Under the pieces are notes generated by a model. The model was not told the DNA's origin. It saw only the letters and a program-made list of their open reading frames with translations, and made no database searches. This document shows, piece after piece, positions 23,631 through 30,028 of a stretch of DNA of 31,197 nucleotides. The stretch is taken from positions 1 to 31,197 of the forward strand of contig CAJUPS010000032.1 in NCBI GenBank assembly GCA_910588045.1, written 5' to 3'. The position numbers were made by a program, and so were the translations under genes. Origin of the DNA: an uncultured Oscillospiraceae bacterium. Lineage in GTDB: Bacteria; Bacillota; Clostridia; Oscillospirales; Oscillospiraceae. Numbering within the stretch: position 1 is the stretch's first letter; the number at the start of each line of letters is the position of its first letter.

Positions 23631-24275
23631 TCAACCTCTCAGTTCTTTGATACGTGCGGGGATGTCCTGCGCCTTGTAGACCGCGCTGCCCGCCACCAGG
23701 ACGTTGGCCCCGTTGGCGATGACCGTATGGCAGGTGACGGGGTCCACGCCGCCGTCCACCTCCAGCTCGCAGTCCAGGCCCCGCCCGTCGATCCACGCCC
23801 GGAGCTGTCGGAGCTTGGGCATCATGTCCTCCATGAACTTCTGCCCCCCGAAGCCGGGTTCCACGGTCATCACCAGCACCATGGAGCACTTGTCCAGAAA
23901 CGGCAGCGCCGCCTCCGCAGGCGTCCCGGGCTTGAGGACGACCCCCGCCCGCTTGCCCTGGGCGCTGATGATGTCCAGGGCCCGGTCCGTGTTTTCCGCA
24001 CTGTCGGCCTCCACGTGGACGGTGACGATGTCCGCCCCCGCCTGGCAGAAGCGCTCCACGTACCGCACCGGCCGGTCGATCATCAGGTGGACGTCCAGGG
24101 GCAGGTCCGTGACGCGCCGGATGGACTGGACCACCGGCAGGCCGATGGAGATATTGGGCACAAAGAGGCCGTCCATCACGTCCACGTGGAGATAGTCCGC
24201 CGTGCGGACGAGCGCAATATCCCGCTCCAAATTTGCAAAATCGGCGGCGAGGATCGAAGGCGCAATTTTTATCAT
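23631..24275 (-). CDS. rpe: Ribulose-phosphate 3-epimerase
   Basis: Rpe interconverts D-ribulose-5-phosphate and D-xylulose-5-phosphate. The 214-residue TIM-barrel protein shows the family signatures: MIKIAPSILAADFANLE, the metal-site HVDVMDGLFVPN (near residue 30), DVHLMIDRP (near 60), MTVEPGFGGQKF (near 136) and the catalytic EVDGGVDPVT (near 168). AGGAAGGA precedes the ATG at 24275. It starts the rpe-recR unit behind a promoter about 300 bp upstream. It would connect xylulose-5-phosphate from the neighbouring araD to the pentose phosphate pathway, although rpe is a general housekeeping gene more often found with rsgA. Confidence 0.97.
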   Translation of the reverse strand: MIKIAPSILAADFANLERDIALVRTADYLHVDVMDGLFVPNISIGLPVVQSIRRVTDLPLDVHLMIDRPVRYVERFCQAGADIVTVHVEADSAENTDRALDIISAQGKRAGVVLKPGTPAEAALPFLDKCSMVLVMTVEPGFGGQKFMEDMMPKLRQLRAWIDGRGLDCELEVDGGVDPVTCHTVIANGANVLVAGSAVYKAQDIPARIKELRG

Positions 24276-24575
24276 GACTGCACATCCTTCCTGTGTGTTT
24301 TCGCGGCGAAACCGGCGGGGACGGGCCCGGGGGAGCCGGGGCGCACCTGGCACCCCGGTCAAGCTCTCCTCATAGGATACCGTAAGCGGCGAAAGCGTTC
24401 CGGCGGGGCGGAATCTTATCTCCCACCTGCCTGCCCCCTTCCGCCTGCGTCGAGGGCGCGCCGCATGATATAGGGGACCGCTGGGCACCCGGCGGTCCTC
24501 GGGGGCTGTCAGAACGTCCGCCGGACGTTCTGACAGCCCCATAATGCCGCCGCCGCATGACAGGGGGCTGCTGCT
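24276..24575 (-). promoter_or_regulatory. Long structured 5' leader of rpe, class not recognised
   Basis: The promoter at 24582-24610 implies a leader of about 300 nt without a credible gene. It includes a 19-bp perfect stem with a 1-nt centre (24502-24520 with 24522-24540). It also includes a composite stem in which CGGGG/CCCCG and GGGGAGC/GCTCTCC (24330-24369) are stacked around a 5-nt bulge. CAGCCCC near 24568 could compete for the GGGGCTG arm of the 19-bp stem. I could not match it to a riboswitch or T-box. Confidence 0.45.
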
Positions 24576-24581
24576 TTTTTC

Positions 24582-24610
24582 AGTATAGCAAATCCATTTC
24601 CAAAAATCAA
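24582..24610 (-). promoter_or_regulatory. Sigma-A promoter of the rpe-recR unit
   Basis: On the minus strand TTGATT (24605-24610) and TATACT (24582-24587) are 17 bp apart, roughly 300 bp before the rpe start. Confidence 0.75.
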
Positions 24611-24647
24611 GCGGGAGACGGCGATCAAATAAAATGCCAGGTATTTA

Positions 24648-24686
24648 GCAATTTTGCACAATCCTTGCCACCGTGTGCAAAATTGC
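24648..24686 (+). promoter_or_regulatory. 13-bp perfect inverted repeat upstream of the nucleotidase promoter
   Basis: GCAATTTTGCACA (24648-24660) and TGTGCAAAATTGC (24674-24686) are perfect complements separated by 13 bp. They end 2 bp before the -35 box at 24689 and lie between two divergent promoters, so a regulator-binding site is the simplest reading. Confidence 0.6.
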
Positions 24687-24688
24687 AC

Positions 24689-24717
24689 TTGTTTTTCCCG
24701 GACGTTTATGGTACACT
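24689..24717 (+). promoter_or_regulatory. Sigma-A promoter of the 5'-nucleotidase gene
   Basis: TTGTTT (24689-24694) and TACACT (24712-24717) are 17 bp apart, 33 bp before the ATG at 24751. Confidence 0.72.
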
Positions 24718-24750
24718 TTGTGCATCTTATACATAGGAGGGACCCCCACC

Positions 24751-26898
24751 ATGCGACATTTCAGGAAACTCCTCTCCGTCCTGCTGGCCCTGGTATTGGC
24801 AATTTCCCTGCTGCCTGCCGCCCTGGCCGCCGAGGGAGAGACCGGCGAAACCCACGTTACCATCCTCTGCACCTCAGATATGCACGGCGACATCTGGGGC
24901 TACGACTACGCGAGCAACAAGGAGACCGATAATAGCGGTATGGCCCGCCTGTACACCTACATCCAGCAGGTACGGGAGGAGAACCCCAACACGCTCCTGA
25001 TCGATGCCGGTGACGACATCCAGGGAACCATCATGACCGATGACCTCTTCAACAAGAAGCCCGAGCGGGAGCACCCCGTCATTGCCGCCATGAACTTCAT
25101 GAAGTTCGACGCCATGACCGTGGGCAACCACGAGTTCAACTGGGGCATTGAGAACATGAAGACCATCCTGGGCCAGGCGGAGTTCCCCGTCCTGTGCGCC
25201 AACGTCCGTGACGCCGAGGGCAACACCGCCGTGGGCGAGGACTGGACCATGCTGGAAGTGGGCGGCGTGAAGATCGCCCTCATCGGCGTGACCTCCCCCA
25301 GCGTTCCCCGCTGGGACGGCGGCAAGACTGGCATTGACGAGTGCACCTATGAGGATGCCAGCGCCGCCGTCAAGCGCACCATCGCCGAGATCGGCGACCA
25401 GGCCGACCTCATCATGGTCTCCGCCCACATGGGGCTTGAGGCGGAATACTACATCGCCGAGGACGACCGCCGGGATGCCGCAGGGAAGATCCTGGAGGTC
25501 AACCCCGAGGTGGACGTGCTCCAGGTGGGCCACACCCACTCCACCGTCAACGAGAAGGTGGGCGAGGTCCCCGTGGCCGGTGTGCGCAGCCTCTGCGTGG
25601 AGATCGCCCGCATCGACCTGACCCTGGACAAGGACAAGAAGGTTATTGACAGCAAGATCGAGATCGTCCCCATGAAGGACGTGGAGCCCAGTCAGGAGAT
25701 CCGCGACCTGGAGATCGTGGCGGCCGCCCAGAAGGAGGCCGTGTCCTTCATCAATGACAACGTTCTGGGCAGCACCACCGCCCGCTTCCAGTCCGACAAC
25801 GAGATCACCGGCATTGCCCAGGGCTGGATTGAGGACACCGCCGTCATGGACCTCATCAACAGCGTCCAGCTGGAGAAGTCCGGGGCCGACGTGTCCGCCG
25901 CCGCCCTCTTCAAGTACGAGAGCGACCTGCCCGAGGGCGACATCAAGTACAACAACATCTTCGACATCTACAAGTACGACAACACCCTCTACCGCGTCAA
26001 GCTCACCGGTGCGGAGCTGAAGACCTATATGGAGTGGTCCGCCGGGTACTACAACACCTGGAAGGAGGGGGACATCAACATCTCCTTCGATCCCGAGTTC
26101 CGTGATTACAAGTACGACATGTTCGCCGGTGTGAACTACGAGATCGACATCAGTCAGCCCGTGGGAGAGCGCATCAAGAACCTGACCTTCAAGGGCGAGC
26201 CCCTGAAGGATGACCAGGAGCTGACCCTGGCAGTGAACAACTACCGCTTCTCCTCCACGGTGTCCGGGATGCTGGCCGCCGGAGACGAGGCCAAGGAGTG
26301 GGAGTCCTCCGAGTCCATCCGCGATATGCTGGTGGAGTATTTTGCCGAGAACTCCCCCGTGGAGCCCAAGGTGGACAACAACTGGAAGATCGTAGGCATC
26401 GACCTCCAGAAGGACAACCCCGAGCGCGCGGAGATCATCAAGAAGATCAACGCCGGTGAGATCGAGTCCCCCAAGAACAAGGCGTACAACCTGGGCGGCG
26501 TCCAGGGCAACCTGGTCTTTGACGGCAACGCCGCCGACGTCGCCACCGCCACCGGCTCGGACAACGCCACCTATTACCGTCTCCGCGAGGTGGCCAAGCT
26601 GGCTGCGGGCACCAAGGGCGCCTTCAACGTGACCTGGAGCCAGGAGACCGGCGTCTCCATCGTCAAGGGTACGGACTACACCGCTGAGACCGCTCCCGCC
26701 GGGGTCGAGTCCACCGCCGCTGTCACCAAGCTGACCGTCACCGTGGACGGCAAGGCCGTGGAAGTGAACGTCGTGAACGTGGGCGGCAGCAACTACGTCT
26801 CCGCCGCCGGTCTGGCCGCCCTCCTGGGCGTCTCCGCCGTGGAGGCGGACGGCGTGCTGACGGTCACGGTTCCCGTGAATACCGGAATCGGTGGCTGA
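24751..26898 (+). CDS. Secreted 5'-nucleotidase / 2',3'-cyclic phosphodiesterase-type metallophosphatase
   Basis: This 715-residue protein starts with a Sec signal peptide (MRHFRKLLSVLLALVL, cleavage near AALAA). The N-terminal metallophosphatase domain has CTSDMHGD (near residue 43), LIDAGDDIQGT, VGNHEFNWG (Asn where Asp is common), SAHMG and QVGHTHS (near 258). A 5'-nucleotidase C-terminal domain follows (about 330-550), including NNYRFSSTVSGM. The last 130 residues resemble copper-amine-oxidase N-domain-like modules (YYRLREVAKLAAG; GGSNYVSAAGLAALLGV), often a cell-wall attachment or stalk region in Clostridia. It would scavenge phosphate and nucleosides outside the cell. AGGAGGG precedes the ATG at 24751. 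Confidence 0.92.
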   Translation: MRHFRKLLSVLLALVLAISLLPAALAAEGETGETHVTILCTSDMHGDIWGYDYASNKETDNSGMARLYTYIQQVREENPNTLLIDAGDDIQGTIMTDDLFNKKPEREHPVIAAMNFMKFDAMTVGNHEFNWGIENMKTILGQAEFPVLCANVRDAEGNTAVGEDWTMLEVGGVKIALIGVTSPSVPRWDGGKTGIDECTYEDASAAVKRTIAEIGDQADLIMVSAHMGLEAEYYIAEDDRRDAAGKILEVNPEVDVLQVGHTHSTVNEKVGEVPVAGVRSLCVEIARIDLTLDKDKKVIDSKIEIVPMKDVEPSQEIRDLEIVAAAQKEAVSFINDNVLGSTTARFQSDNEITGIAQGWIEDTAVMDLINSVQLEKSGADVSAAALFKYESDLPEGDIKYNNIFDIYKYDNTLYRVKLTGAELKTYMEWSAGYYNTWKEGDINISFDPEFRDYKYDMFAGVNYEIDISQPVGERIKNLTFKGEPLKDDQELTLAVNNYRFSSTVSGMLAAGDEAKEWESSESIRDMLVEYFAENSPVEPKVDNNWKIVGIDLQKDNPERAEIIKKINAGEIESPKNKAYNLGGVQGNLVFDGNAADVATATGSDNATYYRLREVAKLAAGTKGAFNVTWSQETGVSIVKGTDYTAETAPAGVESTAAVTKLTVTVDGKAVEVNVVNVGGSNYVSAAGLAALLGVSAVEADGVLTVTVPVNTGIGG

Positions 26899-26927
26899 TG
26901 CAGCAAGCCGCTTGAACAACTGAGTGT

Positions 26928-26964
26928 CAGGGCCCCGGTACGATGTACCGGGGCCCTGGTTTGT
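26928..26964 (+). terminator. Intrinsic terminator of the nucleotidase gene
   Basis: A perfect 14-bp GC-rich stem (26928-26941 with 26945-26958), GAT loop, is followed by GTTTGTCT. It lies 30 nt after the stop. Confidence 0.82.
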
Positions 26965-27000
26965 CTCGCGCGGCGCAGTTGCAATAATTTTTTCCAAATT

Positions 27001-27027
27001 ACGCAAGTGCGCATACGCAGGAACGCA
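27001..27027 (+). promoter_or_regulatory. Repeated ACGCA/TGCG motifs upstream of the XRE gene
   Basis: ACGCA occurs at 27001-27005, 27015-27019 and 27023-27027, with inverted TGCG between them (CGCA-AG-TGCG and TGCG-CATA-CGCA). TGCGCAT recurs at the XRE start codon (27063-27069). The cluster could be an autoregulatory operator; no clear -35/-10 pair is visible here. Confidence 0.4.
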
Positions 27028-27061
27028 TAAAGGCTTACACTGAGTTTGAGGTGGGATCGTT

Positions 27062-27304
27062 ATGCGCATGAAAGAGGCCGTTGTCCATCGTTTTCAAGAC
27101 CTATGCCGGGAGCGGAACATCAAATATAACGAGCTGGCCACGCTCTCCGGCGTGACGCCCTCCACGGTCTACAGCATGATGGACCCGGGCCGCAGGGATG
27201 TGTCGGTGATCACGGTCAAGAAGCTGTGCGACGGGCTGGGCGTCTCGGTCCCGGAGTTTTTCAGTGCGCCCTGCTTTGAGAAACTGGAACAGGAGATTTA
27301 CTGA
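27062..27304 (+). CDS. Small XRE-family helix-turn-helix regulator
   Basis: This 80-residue protein is almost entirely a Cro/CI-type helix-turn-helix domain. It has VHRFQDLCRERNIKYNELATLSGVTPSTVYSMM (residues 8-40, with recognition helix TPSTVYSMM) and the family-typical ITVKKLCDGLGVSVPEFFS near 56-72. There is no ligand or dimerisation domain beyond the fold. GAGGTGG lies 7 nt before the ATG at 27062. Its stop overlaps the AbrB-like start by 1 nt (TGATG), implying coupled translation. Targets are unknown; the repeats upstream suggest autoregulation. Confidence 0.88.
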   Translation: MRMKEAVVHRFQDLCRERNIKYNELATLSGVTPSTVYSMMDPGRRDVSVITVKKLCDGLGVSVPEFFSAPCFEKLEQEIY

Positions 27305-27564
27305 TGAGATCGACAGGAATTGTACGCCGTCTTGATGAAATGGGCCGCATCGTGCTGCCCGCCGAGCTGCGCCGCACCATGGGCCTGCGGGAGCGGGAGA
27401 ACATGGAGATCTTCACCGAGGGCGGCGCTATTATCCTGAAAAAGTACAGCCCCGCCTGCATATTCTGCGAGAAGGGTACGGATGTGATCCTCTTCAAGGG
27501 CAAGTTCATCTGCGCCCGGTGTCTCGAGTTGCTCCGGGCCGCCCAGGACGCGCCGGAGAAATAG
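27304..27564 (+). CDS. AbrB/SpoVT-family regulator with C-terminal zinc-ribbon-like CxxC pairs
   Basis: This 86-residue protein begins with the swapped-hairpin AbrB DNA-binding domain (STGIVRRLDEMGRIVLPAELRRTMGL, then MEIFTEGGAIILKKY, residues 3-48). It continues with CIFC (residues 52-55) and CARC (near 72-75) separated by DVILFKGKFI, as in many clostridial AbrB-like transition-state regulators; zinc binding is inferred. It is coupled to the XRE gene. Its last 59 bp overlap the 3' end of the convergent GH36 gene. A toxin-antitoxin role is unlikely because neither partner looks like a toxin. Confidence 0.9.
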   Translation: MRSTGIVRRLDEMGRIVLPAELRRTMGLRERENMEIFTEGGAIILKKYSPACIFCEKGTDVILFKGKFICARCLELLRAAQDAPEK

Positions 27565-29878
27565 CCCGCTGCCCCTCCAGCACATACAGGCGGCTGCCGC
27601 AGTCCCCCATGACCCGGGTCTGCCCGTCGTACCCGGTGCCGGAGAAGCCCTGCTTCAGCCACGCGCCGTACTTCATCAGCAGGTCTCCGGAGGCGGTCAG
27701 ATCCTCCCGCTCCCCCGGCAGGCGGACCGCTCCGGCGGCCTTTTCTGCCAGCGAGCCCGGGCGGATATGCACGGGGGAGACCATGTTCACCAGGGACCCG
27801 AAGTCCGTGAGCGCCGCCGCTGCGGGCCGGACGGACAGGCGGTAGGTCCGCTTGGGCGACAGCCCCCGGGCCAGCAGTCGCAGGGCGGGGGCGTTGGGCC
27901 GGTTCTCCTGCTGGAGCAGGAAGGTGAGGGCCGTCCCACGGTCCCCGGACACCGCCATCAGCTGCCACAGGCCCTCCTCCCCGCCCCGCAGGCGGTAGAG
28001 GCGGCCGTACTGGAGCACGTCCCGGTACTTCTTGTAGAAGGCGAGCTGTCCCGCGACCCGCGTCTTCTCGCTGTCCGGCAGGCCGCAGAGGTCCAGCTCA
28101 TACCCCAGCAGGCCGAAGGCCGATACATGGAACCGGCTGTCCAGCGGGGTGATCCGCAGCGTCTGGTGGTTGGGGCTGGCGCTGACGTGACAGCCCATCA
28201 CCGACTGGGGGTAGCCGAAGCTTGCGCCGTACTGGATGCGGCAGCGGCAGAGGGCGTCGGTGTTATCCGACAGCCACACCTGCGGCATATAGCACAGCAT
28301 CCCGGGATCGGTCCTGTTGCCGCCGCTGGCACAGCCCTCGAAGAGGATCCGGGGAAACCGCTCCGTCAGGGTCCCCAGCACCCGGTATAGCCCCAGGATG
28401 TACCGGTGTCTCGCCTCCCCCTGGCGCTCCGGCGGCAGGACGCCGGAACGGGCGTCCGTCATGATCCGGTTCATGTCCCACTTGACATAGGCGGGGTCCG
28501 CCTCCGCAAAGACCTTGCACAGGACCCCGATGAGGTGATCCTGCACCTCCCTGCGCCCCAGGTCCAAGAGATACTGGTTCCTCCCCATGGCCTGTCCCGG
28601 ACGGCCCAGGATCCAGTCCGGGTGCGCGCGGTAGAGTGCGCTGTCCTCGCTGACCATCTCCGGCTCCACCCAGAGGCCGAAACCGATCCCCAGCTCCCGC
28701 ACCCTGTCCGCCAGGCCCTTGAGCCCGTCGGGCAGCTTTTTTTTATTTGTGACGTCCCAGTCCCCCAGGGAGCAGCGGTCGTTGTCCCGCCTCCCGAACC
28801 ACCCGTCGTCCAGAACGAACAGCTCCGCCCCCAGGTCCCGGCCCTGCCGGGCCAGGCGGAGGAGGTCCCGCTGGGTAAACCGGAAATAAAAGCTCTCCCA
28901 GCTATTCACCAATACCGGCCGGGGTCGGTGCTTCCACCAGCCGCGGACCACGTGCTCCCGGAGAAAGGCGTGGAGATTTTCGCTCATGGCCGTCAGGCCC
29001 CAGCCGTGGGTCATGGCCGCCTCCGGCGTGGTGAACGCCTCCCCGGGCTCCAGACGCCAGGAGAACCCCTCCGGCTGAATCCCCTGGAGGAGGCGAAGCT
29101 GGCCGTAGGCATTGCCGCTGGCACACTCGAAGTGGTCCCCGCTGTAGAGCAGGTGAAAGCCGAAGCAATCCCCGTGGACCTCGTCCGCCCCCGTGCGCCG
29201 CAGCATGACGAAGGGGTTGGCGCGGTTGGAGGAGCACCCCGTCCGGCTGCCGGAGACGACTGCGCCGGGTCCGCAGGGAGACTCCGTCCGCTCGAACTCC
29301 CGTCCCCAGGCCCCGGTAAAGGTGGTGAGAATATAGTCCTGCTCCGGGAAATCCACCTGGTTGCTCAACAGCCGGTGCACCGTCACCGGCCTCTTCCCCA
29401 GGTTGACGAGACGCGCGGACCTTGTGATGACGTCACAGTCCTCAAAGACCGTATACAGCAGCTCCAGCCGCAGCGCGTTGTTCCTGTCCGTCAGGCGGAC
29501 CCGCAGCGTCCGGCATTCTCCCGCCTCGTCGTAGGACGACGGCAGGCCCTCCAGCGCCGGTTTTCCCGTCAGGATCTCCGCATGGTCAAAGCGGAAATCC
29601 GCCGGTGCACCGCCCTCCACGTCCAGCATCGTCTCCCGCAGGTCCCCCAGTCCCGGGGCGGAGATCTCCAGGGATCGATCCTCCAGGCATACGGTTCCCC
29701 ACCCGGCGGCGTTCCCCGGCAGGTGCCGGACCTGGGGCACCAGTGCCTCCCAGCCGCCGGACAGCGCGAGCCGCCGCCCATAGTACAGGTGCTGGAGCAG
29801 TCCCTGCTCCGTCACGCAAAAGCAGTAGGTGGTCCTCTGCGTTTCCAGCAGGAAAAAGGTCTTGTCGATGCAGATCAT
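27506..29878 (-). CDS. GH36 alpha-galactosidase
   Basis: GH36 enzymes hydrolyse alpha-galactosides such as raffinose, stachyose and melibiose. The 790-residue cytoplasmic protein has the classical architecture: an N-terminal beta-supersandwich (1-320), a TIM barrel and a C-terminal beta-domain. LDDGWFGRRDND (near residue 355) holds the two substrate Asp residues, YVKWDMNR (near 467) the nucleophile, and CASGGNRTDPGML with WLSDNTDA (near 510-535) the acid/base. It retains both Asp of DDGW, unlike the GH27 enzyme in this window. The ATG at 29878 follows AAGGGGA; a start at 29917 would lie inside the promoter. The last 20 or so residues are basic and Pro/Gly-rich and overlap the AbrB-like gene. 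Confidence 0.94.
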   Translation of the reverse strand: MICIDKTFFLLETQRTTYCFCVTEQGLLQHLYYGRRLALSGGWEALVPQVRHLPGNAAGWGTVCLEDRSLEISAPGLGDLRETMLDVEGGAPADFRFDHAEILTGKPALEGLPSSYDEAGECRTLRVRLTDRNNALRLELLYTVFEDCDVITRSARLVNLGKRPVTVHRLLSNQVDFPEQDYILTTFTGAWGREFERTESPCGPGAVVSGSRTGCSSNRANPFVMLRRTGADEVHGDCFGFHLLYSGDHFECASGNAYGQLRLLQGIQPEGFSWRLEPGEAFTTPEAAMTHGWGLTAMSENLHAFLREHVVRGWWKHRPRPVLVNSWESFYFRFTQRDLLRLARQGRDLGAELFVLDDGWFGRRDNDRCSLGDWDVTNKKKLPDGLKGLADRVRELGIGFGLWVEPEMVSEDSALYRAHPDWILGRPGQAMGRNQYLLDLGRREVQDHLIGVLCKVFAEADPAYVKWDMNRIMTDARSGVLPPERQGEARHRYILGLYRVLGTLTERFPRILFEGCASGGNRTDPGMLCYMPQVWLSDNTDALCRCRIQYGASFGYPQSVMGCHVSASPNHQTLRITPLDSRFHVSAFGLLGYELDLCGLPDSEKTRVAGQLAFYKKYRDVLQYGRLYRLRGGEEGLWQLMAVSGDRGTALTFLLQQENRPNAPALRLLARGLSPKRTYRLSVRPAAAALTDFGSLVNMVSPVHIRPGSLAEKAAGAVRLPGEREDLTASGDLLMKYGAWLKQGFSGTGYDGQTRVMGDCGSRLYVLEGQRAISPARPGRPGATRDTGRR

Positions 29879-29907
29879 GGCGTCGTCCCCTTTTCGATAT
29901 TTTTTCC

Positions 29908-29936
29908 ATTTTATCACGGCCGCCCGGGGAAATCAA
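29908..29936 (-). promoter_or_regulatory. Sigma-A promoter of the GH36 gene
   Basis: On the minus strand TTGATT (29931-29936) and TAAAAT (29908-29913) are 17 bp apart, 30 bp before the ATG at 29878. The TTTACCAAAAT motif of the arabinose promoters is absent, so this gene may be regulated separately. Confidence 0.78.
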
Positions 29937-29979
29937 TGCTGTCCCGGTTTCCTCTAATTCGCTGCGATTTTTCAGCAAT

Positions 29980-30010
29980 TTGGCCCCCGGGGTAAAACCC
30001 CGGGGGCCAA
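29980..30010 (-). terminator. Strong hairpin after the pyruvate:ferredoxin oxidoreductase gene
   Basis: A perfect 14-bp stem (29980-29993 with 29997-30010, AAA centre) lies 18 nt after the stop. The following bases on the minus strand (ATTGCTGAAAAATC) lack a U run, so it is terminator-like by position and strength only. Confidence 0.65.
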
Positions 30011-30028
30011 AATCTGTTTCTTGAAAGA

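Noticed and set aside
24300..24480. T-box, signal-recognition-particle RNA or known riboswitch in the rpe leader
   Set aside because: I found no T-box GGGUGGNACCGCG-like element, no GGAA-tetraloop GGAAGGAAGCAGC core and no conserved core of common riboswitch classes.
24874..27069. Long minus-strand frame opposite the 5'-nucleotidase gene
   Set aside because: It is antisense to a gene with signal peptide and complete metallophosphatase motifs; the translation is Val/Gly/His/Asp-rich noise.
27062..27564. Toxin-antitoxin module (XRE or AbrB-type antitoxin)
   Set aside because: Both products are DNA-binding proteins, and the AbrB-like one carries CxxC pairs typical of global regulators. No toxin-like gene adjoins.
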